A stretch of DNA of 64,000 nt, taken from NCBI GenBank assembly GCA_949752735.1, contig OX457036.1, positions 88,699,187-88,763,186 on the forward strand, given 5' to 3'. A program made the position numbers and the translations under genes. This DNA comes from Lumbricus terrestris. Its lineage: Eukaryota; Annelida; Clitellata; Crassiclitellata; Lumbricidae. This document shows, in pieces, positions 24,976 to 35,202 of this stretch (within the stretch, counting starts at the first letter, position 1; each line of letters opens with the position of its first letter). The notes beneath the pieces are model-generated. The model was not told the origin of the DNA and did no database searches. It saw nothing but the letters and a program-made list of their open reading frames with translations.

Positions 24976-25200
24976 GTCCGTGAGAGTAGTCCGTGGCGGT
25001 CCGGGTCGAGGAGGGAGGGGCAGATCCTCCTCTCGAACGTTGGAAAGGGGCAGATCCTCTTCTCGAAACCCTTCCCCTTCTCGGCGCCTCGCACCTGCAC
25101 GATCTTCCTTTGGCCGCTAGTTCTTGCATTAAGGTAGAGCTAAGGGTGCTGCATATACCCGGACCCGCACTTTTGAGATTCAGAAGTGATGACATTTCGT

Positions 25201-25686
25201 CGCCTCAGAATTATCTTCGCGTATCTCCATTTTTTTTCAAAAATCGAGCTTATACTTGATTTGTAGCAAAAATTTGTTTCTTTTTCATCACTTTTAATCG
25301 TTAGGAGATACGACAAGTCGTTTTAAAGATATTCAACGAAAACTACCTGTCATGTTCAGGACTGTCTTGTCGACGCTTGTCGTATCTCCACTTTTTGCAT
25401 GCATTTTTTTCGTAAAATTTTACCAAAACTTCTACCTTTTACTAGTCAAAGTGACCCAACGTTCCACTTTGGGAACATATGCATAATTCTTACATCAACT
25501 AAAAAAATTGATTTTTTCACTGATTGCCTCTAATTAGGCGGTAAACTCTAACATAGTGAAATTCTGAAGTGATAGAATGACGATTTCAGTATCTGGGATG
25601 ATAAAGGTTAAGCCTGCATAAGGAATGAATTATCGATTCAAAAGTTGGGTGCAATGATGTCATTGAATGACGCGTTTTAGTTACTT
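25201..25686. other. Spacer between the two tandem duplication copies
   Basis: About 490 bp without visible similarity to either flank of the other copy. It contains no gene. It is the junction region of the tandem duplication. Confidence 0.45.
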
Positions 25687-25829
25687 GGTCAATTCTGGTC
25701 GGGTAAAATCAAGTGCAAAATCTAGTAGGTTACCGGCGCAAGAAATTTTTGCAGAAATTTTGCAAAGAAAGTTTTAATCGATTGTCGCTCATAAGGAAAC
25801 TTGCATTCCGAAGTGACGACTCTTTGGAG

Positions 25830-26115
25830 CATGGGCGTCCGCACATAGGGGCAAGATGGGGCACTCGCCCCTCCTGGAAAATCGATTTCTTATTCTTTTG
25901 ACTACTACTTTTGGTTTTAAACAAATTCCTTCAGACTAAAGCGCTAATTTTACTAATCTACACATCGTGAAACTGAGAAATTGACATTTGGAAACCTCTG
26001 TGAAAAATAACCGTGTTCTTATTTTTCTTTTCTGAATTTTCAAGCTCATGCTAAAAAATTGATCGTGGCCATTGTGTTTTGCCCCCGCCTGCAAAAACTT
26101 ATGCGGGCGTCCATG
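25830..26115. mobile_element. hAT-type MITE shared with copy 1
   Basis: Begins CATGGGCGTCCGCACATAGG, ends GCGGGCGTCCATG, flanked by CTTTGGAG on both sides exactly as at 4,262-4,549. Confidence 0.8.
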
Positions 26116-26431
26116 CTTTGGAGACAACAATTCGACAGTGCTTGGCCAATGAGGTTTGATTAATCAATTTAATTGGTAGATAAGGATTAGGTAGGTTATC
26201 TCGTAGCCTACACAAGGTTTCAAGCAATGTCGCACTAAATTCAAATTGTTATTAGGGTAGTCCTATAATATACTTAGGTCTACATACAAGTCAATTAAGT
26301 TATTGTAGCCTATAATTATAATGATGGTTGACTATTGTTAAATCGTGGAGATTCGGAGACAAAATGAAAATGAATTTATTGTGGTCAACGGGTGCAGATG
26401 CGTCTCTCTTCTTTGCTTTTCTACAAGTTCA

Positions 26432-26548
26432 GCTTAGTTCAGAAAAAAGGCAAAAGTTGTCAATGCCTCGTAGCCTATCTCTGATTTTAACAAGTCAAAA
26501 TCAGAGATACGAGGCATTGACAACTTTTGCCTTTTTTCTGAACTAAGC
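26432..26548. repeat. Near-perfect 55-bp inverted repeat (hairpin)
   Basis: The left arm GCTTAGTTCAGAAAAAAGGC... and right arm ...GCCTTTTTTCTGAACTAAGC pair over about 55 bp with one 4-base insertion (GCCT) and one mismatch, around a very short loop. It lies between two blocks homologous to copy 1, where copy 1 instead has the 4.7-5.8 kb insertion. Confidence 0.9.
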
Positions 26549-26815
26549 GAATCCGATTAAATGTTTCTAACATCGCAGAGGTGTTGATGTATTAGTTATG
26601 TATTAGTTATGTATGACAACAGTTACTCTAGAGTCCAGACTACTTCTCATCGCGTTCTTCTAGACCTTTCATGGATGAGGTCTGCTATGTCGTCAGAGTG
26701 GATCCTGTGGATCTGTTGTTGTCAATCGGTTCCAAACTGGTAGCAGCCAACTGTGTCGCAGAATGAAGCAACGTAGAATAGAAGACAATTTACTGATTTC
26801 TAGCTGAGTATTATT

Positions 26816-26821
26816 TTTATT
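26816..26821 (-). terminator. Poly(A) signal of lectin gene copy 2
   Basis: AATAAA on the minus strand about 300 bp past the stop codon, at the position conserved with 6,066-6,071. Confidence 0.5.
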
Positions 26822-27121
26822 TTCATCTACGATTTTTTTGACAGACGGTCAGGTTGTTGTCCCAACTAACTTAAGAATAATGAATAGCCCACAGGCCGTT
26901 AACAGAGCTATTCCAAGTTTCATATTTTGAGACAGACTATTCCACAATGCATTGCATGCAATTACTTCGTCTCTATACATGTAGGACTAAATCATTAAAG
27001 TTAGTATTGTCCCATTGTTTAACAATTTTATACAAAGACAATTCAAAGATCAACACGATGACCATGGATGCGTTGCTACAAACCACTTCCACTCGGAAAA
27101 TAATGTTGCCACTGGTGCACT

Positions 27122-27414
27122 CTACCAAGGACCGTACTCGCACAAGGCGCAGAACGCGCGATTGCACCCGACGTCGTTCCACCCAAAGTTCTGATTCTGC
27201 CAGAGGTTTACACAACTGTCTTGTTTCGATGGCTTGCAGTTGGGCTCCGCAGGTAACCAATTCGTGTAACTCAACGGCATTGTCGCGGCATCATTCAGCT
27301 TCCACACGTAGGTGTCGCAGACTTTAGCCGGGTCCAGAGTCCGACAACCGATCCATATAAAGTTTCCAAAACTAATGTTTCCAGGATATAAACATACGCT
27401 TGACGCGCTAACCA
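27122..27414 (-). CDS. Lectin copy 2 exon 5: C-terminal half of the C-type lectin domain, EPN type
   Basis: Starts in phase 1 after TTAATTGCAG and ends CALCEYGPW-stop. Contains GNFIWIGC, NWLPAEPNC, DSCVNLW and GWNDVGC, the full set of calcium/sugar-site motifs. Confidence 0.9.
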
Positions 27415-30400
27415 CTGCAATTAAGAGCAACACGAGTGTTAAAATCGCTGCTGACGCTGTAGAGTTGACGGGGAACTTTTCGGTTAATGGCAACGCTTTT
27501 TAGCTGGCTTATAAAGGAGAAGGAAGTAGGCCTAATACCAATAACAATACAGTGCCAAATTCCATACTTTCAAACCCCATAGCTTCTTCGAGGGCGTTTT
27601 ACCTGATCAGAAAGACTTGAAACGCTTTGGAAGTATCGATGTTCAGTATAATTTACAGTTATTGCCGTGTCTCTGGGTGAATGTTGTAACGTAGCAATAT
27701 CTTGTTCATTAGTACAATTATTTGCTGCTTTATATTCATAATAATTATATCAGTCATGCACAGATTGTAGCAGCATACTGTTTCTCGTGGGGGTTACTTC
27801 CATTTATCGCAATGCTTCAACTACCCAACAGTAATTAGGCTACTGTAACTGAATTGACTTGACGGAAATGATCTGAATTTGGTTGTCTCGTACGCCTTTC
27901 TGCATATGCAGACGGGATAGTTTGTGCCATAATTGTTTAAAACCTAGTTTTCTTTTTTTGTTCAAAACTTGATTTTTTCTTTTCTTATTATTCACATCCT
28001 TTTATTCCGTTTTTTTACATATTTGTATGCAACTTTATTTATTTATTTTACTCTCTGTTATTATTTTTCTTTATTTTATTTTTGTTTGATATTCCATACG
28101 TAGCCTACTCATCATACTCTCAAGTAGGCTATTCAGCTAACTAATGGCAGTATTTAATTGTTTAACGTCAGCATTTGGAAAATACATGTAGTAGGTCCCT
28201 GCAAGAAACGAAATTTTTAAGAGTTATTTTGATAAACGTCATAGGCATATATAAGTAACACTTTTAAGTGCAATATTTAGTAGGCCTACACACCTTTAGT
28301 CTTTATGCCCACTTCTGATTAGATTTTAATTGCGATATGTCGATCAGCATGAACTTATGCGGACTTAGGGTCTACGCTCACAATTTAAAATTTGAAAAAA
28401 TTTCAATTTTTTAGTGTTTCTCAATTTCTTATTAGGAAAATATTATAAGAAGAAATAACTGCTGCACATTAATTTCACTTAGGCCTATAGGCCTAATTTT
28501 GGCCTACTGGTAAAGTTGCATTGTTTGTGGCGTAAGATAAAATTGCATAGACTAGGTTTTTAAATTTAAAATGCAGTTTACGATGTAAGTAATGTAACAA
28601 AGTCAAATTATTTTCGGTTTCCGTTCTTTTGACGCTTTTTCGTTTTTCATTTTTTCGATTAGGCCTAAGACGACGTTTTCGTTTTTTTCTATTCCGTTTC
28701 AATCGCTTTTTAGGCTACATCTCTTGCTTGCGCATATCGGTGCTTGCATGTTTTGCTCTTCTAGTAAACAGTACAACGCTTGCTCTTTGTAATATGCCTA
28801 ATTCTTTGTATCCTAAACACTGTAACCAGTCATCATTGCAGTAAACAGTTGTGCTTCGGATTGGTCGGTTTTAGACCCATAGGCCTAAGCTTAAATCCCC
28901 TATTCCCTACATGTCGCGATGTTGAATGACCAAAAATCGTGAGGAGAACCTGAACCGTATTTGCGCCCGATAGGCCCTATACCTGCCGATGGTTTTGAAA
29001 CCTCGATACAGTCTATTAAACTACACGACACTTTTATCGACGCCTTAAACTTTGATTCTTGAAGCACGTGTAGCGATGTGTCACTTTGACTGCAGTGAAA
29101 AGCAGAATAATTGTCGGGGTTTCTGAGATTAATGTTAATGGAAGGATTTCTACCGCTTGCATTTGCATAGTGTGCATGCAGTTTGGTGTTCAAAATTATC
29201 CACAGCACTTACTTAATTCTGTCTGAAGGAACGTTCCAGTGGCATTCTGTTCAGTTTCGCTGCTTATCATAACCAAGTATGAACCCTTGTATTGCTGTTG
29301 ACATGAACTGTTGGCATCACTCCACGACAACGCCTGTATTAGAGCCATATAGCAGCTGCCGACTGCAGAGATATACTTGAAGCCAGGTGGACAAGTTGCT
29401 AAAAGATATAAAATAATAGACACTCTACGGATTGGGAAACTAACGAATCTAACAATAGATAACATAGGTTGTGATAAAAGTGTAACCCCTTACAGATTTC
29501 ACTGCATGGGCAACGTGACTGCGAAAGACAGAATGTAATAGATAGAAAGGGGGAGAACAGACAGACAGACAGACAGACGTTTGATCTCGGTCGGGAGCGC
29601 CTCTGAGTAGGTACCTTGAAGGGGCACTATATAAATTACGATTGATATATATATATATATTAACTGTTCTATTTCAAGATTTTCAGGTGCGACAATGGAA
29701 TACCCCATGAGAATATAAATATAAATATACGAAGAAATTTCTAATTCAGATACTTACTAACTAATTCCTTTGAGGTCCATGAGTAGTTGTAACTCAGATA
29801 ACCAGTAGAGGTTGTTACAAAGGTAAATGACTTGACTGTAGGAAAATATGCAGGAATGAGGATATACGCTGACAGTTGATCGTTAGTCGATTTGATAGTT
29901 GCATTGTTCACTGGATTTTTGTTGGAGTCATACCACTGAAGGGATGGCATAAAACTCCCTCTGATAGAAGTTAAGGTGCACGTCAGATTTAGATAATCTT
30001 GAAGCACTATCTCTCCTGTGCTGCTGTTGTGGTAACATACTGGTTCTAAAACTGACAACAACAGCAACAAAACATCAAAACTCAATGCTTATTGTAAGTC
30101 ACAAATATGAGCTGCATATTCAACAATTAGGTTATATAGTCGATGGATTATAATTATCTGAAGCACATATAAAAGGCTGAGAGACAATTAATTATTTGAA
30201 ATATTAGGGTTCGCTTCTTTATGTGTGCTTACTTAGGCTACTTGGAGTAACCAAGTAAGTAAGTACATATAGACGTAGCGAACATTAGGCCTAATATTTA
30301 AGATAATGAATAATTATTAATTGTCTCTTAGCCCTAATTCGCACCAATTCGCCCGACTATAAGGCGTATGTCTTCTTAAACATAATATGCCTACTATCGT

Positions 30401-33400
30401 CAATCACACGCCGTATCTCTCAGCTAAACAGTGTAATGTGATTCTCTTTGACGTCCAGCAGCACTCGCATTTCAATCTTTGGATAGGTAATCTTCTTAAA
30501 ATGAAACTATGGAGCTTTCGAATAAGTAATAATTCCTCGTTTTTTTTATATTTTGCACAGCTAGGAGTCGAGTGCACGCAGCCTGCACCCCAAACCAACC
30601 ACAATGATATTTAGACGCATAAGCTTACCGGTCTTAGATAGCCGGGCATTTGGATATGTAAGAGTTGCATGATCTCCCCTTTCAAAGTTGACAAAATTCA
30701 AACCCCGGACAGATTACTGTCACTGCCACAAAGCATCCAGACAACCTATACCAAGGTTTAGAGTTTACGATTAGGATTTCAGTACTAAAAACAGCGCGCA
30801 GTGAAACTAATAGTCTTCCATATTCCGAATTATATTAGGCCTCAAGACTACCAAAGGCGCATGGGCGCCGACTCTGCGAGGCCCATGAGTGCTCAGCACC
30901 ACCAGAAATTGGCCATGCGAGGCCCGCCAATGCATGGGCACCACCAGAAATCAGCCAGCAAGATGTCCTTTTCAAGAGATTATTTCTCTGTTGGCATTGC
31001 TTATCTACAACAATCATTCCGTCTTTTATATATTTTTAAATCTCAGTTAGTCTACCTTACTTGTGGGGCGCGGTGGTGTAGTGGTGGCGTCGTTGCCTTG
31101 AAGCCGGAAGGTTCGAGGTTCGAATCCACCTCGCCGCGTAAGGACCTTGGGCAAGTCCTTCACTCACAATTGCTCAGCGCTTCGGCGTGAAACTCCGATG
31201 CAGTGTCCGCTCTGCATTCGGGAGCGCCTCTGAGTAGAGAGAGAGAGAGCCTGAAGGTGCGCTATAACAAGTGCACATACAAACAAACAAACAATTTACT
31301 ATTATTTCAGTTTTACCCCATCCGGCAGTCTGAACTTCATTGGTCCTCAGCCGATCAGCGAATACGTGGAAACACCGAAATGCTGCTTATTCGATACGCT
31401 TCCGTTATTTTTTCTCCGGACGAAGGCGACGATTTTAATTACATTTAGGGCCTATTCTTCGTCTTGTACATGCTCAATAATGCTTCTCACTACGCGGGAG
31501 TCACCTCCTGGCATAAAAAAGCGGGATATTGTTTTGTCTAGCCTAACAAATCAGCCTTGACTAAATTGTCAAGACTATTTGAAAGACTATGATTATTTTT
31601 TTTTTAAACTATTTCCACAGTGTTAGGCCTAATATTGGCTTACTAAATAGCGGCTAGTGTAGACAGAATTGCTTGATTTCTTGTGCAAAATTTGAGTCTG
31701 TTGACTTAATTATTGTAGAGTACTCCAAGATGTCAATGCTAACGAAGATTGTGCTTTTCTTCTGTGTGGATTCCAAGAGAAGTACTTGACCCAAAGAGTG
31801 ATCAAATTATTTTAAACAATTAGGAATCTGGGACATTTATTGAAATCTTAAATCATTCATTCATTCCGAAAACTTATATAGCGCCTCTTCAAGAAGCCTG
31901 CTCAGAGGCGTTCCCAGCCCAGCCACGGCTATAAAGATAGGTCTTGAGCAACTGGCAGAAAGCAGGCAAATTATTCCGAGGTAGTAGGCGTAGTGCAAGC
32001 GGGAGCCCATTCCAAGTGGACGGGCCAACAACCGCGAAGGCTTTACGCTGTCTGGTAGAAGAGCGGTTCGAGGAACCAGCAGCTCCCCATTGGCCGAAGA
32101 GCGTAAAGCTCTATGGGATGCTATGTCAGAGACAGGGCGACAGAGATCAGATAAGTAAAACGGAGCACTACCAGTGAGGCACCGCCAAACAAGACTTAGT
32201 GCTGCTATTCTGTATGAGATGCGCGGCGAGACTGGAAGCCGGTGCAAAACATCACGCATGCAAGCAGAAATCGGGGTATGTCTTTAAGCAATGAAATAAT
32301 AGGAAAATTTGATAAGATAACAACTTAAAATGTCACTCTTTCAGTGTGAATTTTTTAAAAACAATGACAAAGATGCTTTTCAAGTTTTAAACCCCGACTA
32401 TAATGAACAATTACGTTAAAATGACAGCCAAGTTATGCTACCATCGCAGTGTGCTCAGTGCTGTGTGCCTCGGCGATCGTTCTTTGACCGCGAGTTCGTC
32501 CCCTAAGAAACCAGGACCAATTAAGTCTCCACCTATTAACAGAGGTAATTTAAAAAACTATCCTATCAAAAAAGGGTAAAAAATAAATTCCGCGCTCACG
32601 CGCAGATTTTTTCAACACTCGTTTGGGCACTCACACTCTTTGGGTCAACTCGGCGCCTATGCCAAAGGCTTGATTAATTTCCAAATGCGTAATATTTTAC
32701 CCAGTACAGTCACATTGGATGTCGCAGGCGAAGAGAGTGGGTCTTCGCATATGTATTTGCCAGCATGACTGAGACTTGCGCTAGGTATAATGAGACTGCA
32801 ACCAAAGTCTGAGCTGTCAACATCATACGACCCATTAAACATATTCGACACGTGACAATCGTCGACGATGACAAACGTCGCTTTGGATTTGAAGTCCGTG
32901 AAATTCCATCGCACGTGTTGAGTTGACCTCCTACAGTTGAGTCTGGCGCTGTTGCCAGCCTCCAAGACAACGACGCTAGGCGGCGACACACTGACGCTAG
33001 TTGGCGACACACTGACGCTAGTTGGCGACACACTGACGCTAGTTGGCGACACATTGACGCTAGTTGGTGATGCACTTACGCTCTTTGGCGATGTACTGAC
33101 GCTCTTTGGCGACACAACGACACAAGATGTCTGAAATATAAAACTCAATTTCCAGAAATCTGCAGTCTTATGTTAAACGCCTCTTTCTCTTCATCTGTTA
33201 GATTTTTATTGTCAACTTTCTCGGTCTGTCTCTGCTGTCTCTGTGTCTCTTTTCTCTATCTCCATTGCTCTCTTTCTCTCTATCCATCGCTCTGCCTCTG
33301 CCTCTGTCTTTCTCTTTCTCTCTCTTTATCTGTATCTGTCTCTGTCCATCTCTCTCTCACTCGCACTATCTCTCTCACACACACTCTTTGCTTCTCTCTC

Positions 33401-33415
33401 TCTCACACACACACT

Positions 33416-33483
<68 letters not shown>

Positions 33484-35202
33484 AAACTCTCTCTTTTTTG
33501 TCTGTATGCCAGTCTGGCTGTCTCAGACTTTCTGACTCACTCTCTCTTTTTCTCAGTCTCTGTCTTTCTCTGCCTGTCTCTCTCTGTCTCTCTCTGTCTC
33601 TGTATTTTTCTGTCTGCCTGTCCCTGCCTGTCTCTGCCTGTTTCTGTTTGTCTGTTTGTCTGTCTTCTGTCTCTCTTTCTCTCATAGTCTCTGTCTGTCT
33701 CTTTCTTTCTCTTTCTTTCTCTTTCTTTCTATTTCTTTCTATTATGACGTTTGCGTGTGACGATTGCTGCAAATAACCTAAGAAAAAGTTACTATTTTAT
33801 ATCCAATAAAGTTACTACCATCTCATTATAATAGAATTTTGTTGTTTACGCTGTTGACCGAGAAATTTTATGGTTTTAAACTAGGACCATGTGACATCAA
33901 AAAAGGTTTTAAAGCCTTTAAAATTTAATGATGCCTATCTGAAGCTATAAAATTCATTTTCACCACACTGATTGCTTTCAGAGGTCTTTGATGCCAAAAC
34001 AGGGCCTGATTAAGGCATGTTCAACATGCTCGGCCGAACAGGGGCCCACACACATTAGGGGCCCACACATGCGGGGACAACTTTTTAGTAAAAAATTGGT
34101 ATATTCCGAGGAAATTTCGACCAAACGACTTTTAAAAAGTTATCAGATTTTTCGGCCGAAGATCGACAACAAATTTTCAGAATAGGGTTCCCACATTTCT
34201 TAATCCGGCCCTGGCCATAAAACGACGCTAAACCTTGAAATAAAACAGAAAGCGATTCCCATGTGAGAGATTAGGCTACAAGCCAGAATTTGAGATCAAG
34301 TTGATGGGGACGGAGTATTCTAAAGAGATGGACCAACTGAGGTAAAGGACCGGAACTGAGCCATGGACTTTGTTCTCTAGTATAAGGAACCATTAATCAA
34401 TGAAATAATTATAAAGAAAGCGATACGGGCGGTGAGAGTGAAGAGTTGATAACCTCATGTTCAACCTTTTTTAGAACTCTCTTCGGAGCAAACGTGTACA
34501 ATTTTCTCGACGCTGATAAGTTTTCAAAGATTTACACTACATTTACACGTACTCTCATAAGTTGAGCATGACCATAATGGCCTTGGACGATGAGGTAACT
34601 AAGAGAATTCTCATAAGCAGTGGTGGCACCAGCTATACAATTTCAGCGTCAAGGTCATTAGAGCTATTCAGCAATCAGCATGTCTAAGAAATTAAATGCA
34701 AAGATGATGATTAAAATTCAAAGGAATTCTGCCATGCATGACAGGACGAGTAAAACAGGTAGATGACACATCAAATGACACCGCGACCTATTATAATGGC
34801 GAGCCATTGGCCACTGTGTAGGCCTACGCTCTATAAATTATATAGAGGATAGCATTAGAACAATATAGATTAGTGTTGAGTCTATTTATGAAGTAAGGTT
34901 ACCTTTGAGGCAAAAGTGAGACAGCCATCGACCGTGTCAAATAGTTTTGGCTGAAAGTCGTACAGTCGACATTCTTTGGTCATCGTTTGAAAAGTGAAGT
35001 ACAAGCATGATGTTCTGGCCGTGCACTTTATTCCGCAGCTAATTTCGCTGCTTGCTGACACTTCCTCGGTTGGATCATCTGTAGCGCATGCCCGAGCCCC
35101 GTTGTCATAAAGGCACGAAGAGAATTCACCAATTCTCACCGCGTGTGTTACGTGTGTCACGGTTGCGCAGAGAAGAAGGACAGGCAAAGACGTTGAATAC
35201 AT
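27122..35202 (-). CDS. Secreted PAN-Ig-Ig-C-type lectin protein, copy 2 (gene span, five coding exons)
   Basis: Joining complement exons 35202-34903, 33130-32701, 30051-29758, 29398-29213 and 27414-27122 gives an open 500-residue frame with the same phases (0,1,1,1) as the neighbouring paralog. Architecture is the same: signal peptide, PAN/apple, Ser/Pro/Val heptads, Ig1, Ig2 without the F-strand Cys, and long-form C-type lectin domain. It is one residue shorter, lacking the Gln after LE at the start of Ig2. By eye about 40 residues differ, concentrated in the signal peptide, stalk and lectin loop. The carbohydrate motif here is intact: NWLPAEPNC (EPN at 460-462) with WND at 482-484, which in the C-type lectin family predicts calcium-dependent binding of mannose-type sugars. 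Intron 2 carries a 1.8-kb transposon 40 bp from the exon 2 donor; splice sites are otherwise intact. Extracellular location and recognition role are inferred from the modules. Confidence 0.87.
29213..29398 (-). CDS. Lectin copy 2 exon 4: N-terminal half of the C-type lectin domain
   Basis: 62 codons, phase 1 on both sides: TCPPGFKYISAVGSCYMALI, SWSDANSSCQQQ, LVMISSETEQ. Donor A|GTAAGT. Confidence 0.87.
29578..29645 (+). mobile_element. SINE 3'-end fragment in lectin intron 3, copy 2 only
   Basis: GGGAGCGCCTCTGAGTAGGT and AGGGGCACTATATAAATTA resemble the 3' part of the SINE at 31,060. An adjacent (ACAG)n run is at 29,558-29,577. Confidence 0.5.
29758..30051 (-). CDS. Lectin copy 2 exon 3: Ig domain 2
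   Basis: 98 codons, phase 1 on both sides, acceptor TGTTGTCAG, donor A|GTAAGT. NLTC and LQWY are present and the F-strand reads KSFTFVTT, so the missing Cys is common to both paralogs. Confidence 0.85.
31058..31292 (+). mobile_element. tRNA-derived SINE
   Basis: A box TGGTGTAGTGG (31,074-31,084) and perfect B box GGTTCGAATCC (31,117-31,127), then a tRNA-unrelated body (CCTTGGGCAAGT, shared with the SINE at 7,114) ending GGTGCGCTATAACAA and a CAAA-rich tail. The tRNA-like part has drifted too far to be a functional tRNA gene. Confidence 0.8.
31861..32262 (-). mobile_element. LINE reverse-transcriptase C-terminal fragment
   Basis: The minus strand reads RDVLHRLPVSPRISYRIAAL, then TGSAPFYLSDLCRPVS, and after one frameshift AFAVVGPSTWNGLPLALR and CQLLKTYLYSRG-stop. 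This is the canonical tail following the reverse-transcriptase domain of many animal non-LTR elements. 5'-truncated, nested in the 30,860 element. Confidence 0.85.
32701..33130 (-). CDS. Lectin copy 2 exon 2: heptad stalk and Ig domain 1
   Basis: 430 nt, same length as in copy 1. Acceptor TATATTTCAG, donor CTGG|GTAAAA, phase 0 in and 1 out. Heptads read SPTSVSV more often than SPTSVNV. Ig cysteines and the extra Cys pair are conserved. Confidence 0.87.
32980..33115 (-). repeat. In-frame 21-bp minisatellite encoding the lectin stalk, copy 2
   Basis: Tandem 21-bp units (plus-strand GTTGGCGACACACTGACGCTA) encode SPTSVSV heptads. Several units are identical, more homogeneous than in copy 1. Confidence 0.85.
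33190..33740 (+). repeat. Pyrimidine-rich (TC)n / (TCTG)n tract, copy 2
   Basis: Counterpart of 10,695-11,560, with a (CT)n core near 33,425-33,485 and a TTTC-rich end. Lectin intron 1. Confidence 0.85.
34000..34213. mobile_element. hAT-like MITE (CAGGGCCTGATTAA family)
   Basis: The ends CAGGGCCTGATTAAGGC and TTAATCCGGCCCTG are inverse, with similar but imperfect flanks (GCCAAAA, GCCATAAAA). It lies in lectin intron 1 of copy 2. Confidence 0.6.
34903..35202 (-). CDS. Lectin copy 2 exon 1: signal peptide and PAN/apple domain
   Basis: 100 codons from MYSTSLPVLLLCATVTHVTH to CLTFASK, donor AAAG|GTAACC, phase 0. All PAN cysteines are kept. Differences from copy 1 are mainly in the signal peptide and at EEVSASSEI. 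Confidence 0.87.

Larger units (their letters stand above)
4122..25200. repeat. Tandem segmental duplication, copy 1
   Basis: Collinear similarity to 25,687-39,525 begins at TTGGTCAATTCTGGTCGGGT (4,125 / 25,688) and ends around GAAGTGATGACATTTC (about 25,180 / 39,510). Anchors in between include the shared MITE at 4,262, the five lectin exons, lectin 5' flanking DNA (17.6-19.0 kb), the MITE at 19,086 and the 23.3-23.7 kb block. Copy 1 is longer because of insertions absent from copy 2 (4,690-5,775; 7,114-7,398; 11,740-16,400; 16,866-17,240; 19,420-19,745; 20,119-22,767). Confidence 0.85.
30860..32661. mobile_element. hAT-type insertion with nested SINE and LINE, near an exon
   Basis: The ends CATGGGCGCCGA and TCGGCGCCTATG are near-perfect inverses, flanked by the 8-bp duplication CCAAAGGC (30,851-30,858 and 32,662-32,669). 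Copy 1 retains the empty site at about 10,170-10,180. The insertion lies in lectin intron 2 of copy 2, about 40 bp from the exon 2 splice donor. It carries a tRNA-derived SINE and a LINE tail, and no readable transposase. Confidence 0.8.

Noticed and set aside
31070..31130. Possible functional tRNA gene (A and B boxes)
   Set aside because: Acceptor-stem and anticodon-stem pairing are not maintained and the sequence continues into a SINE body with a CAAA tail.
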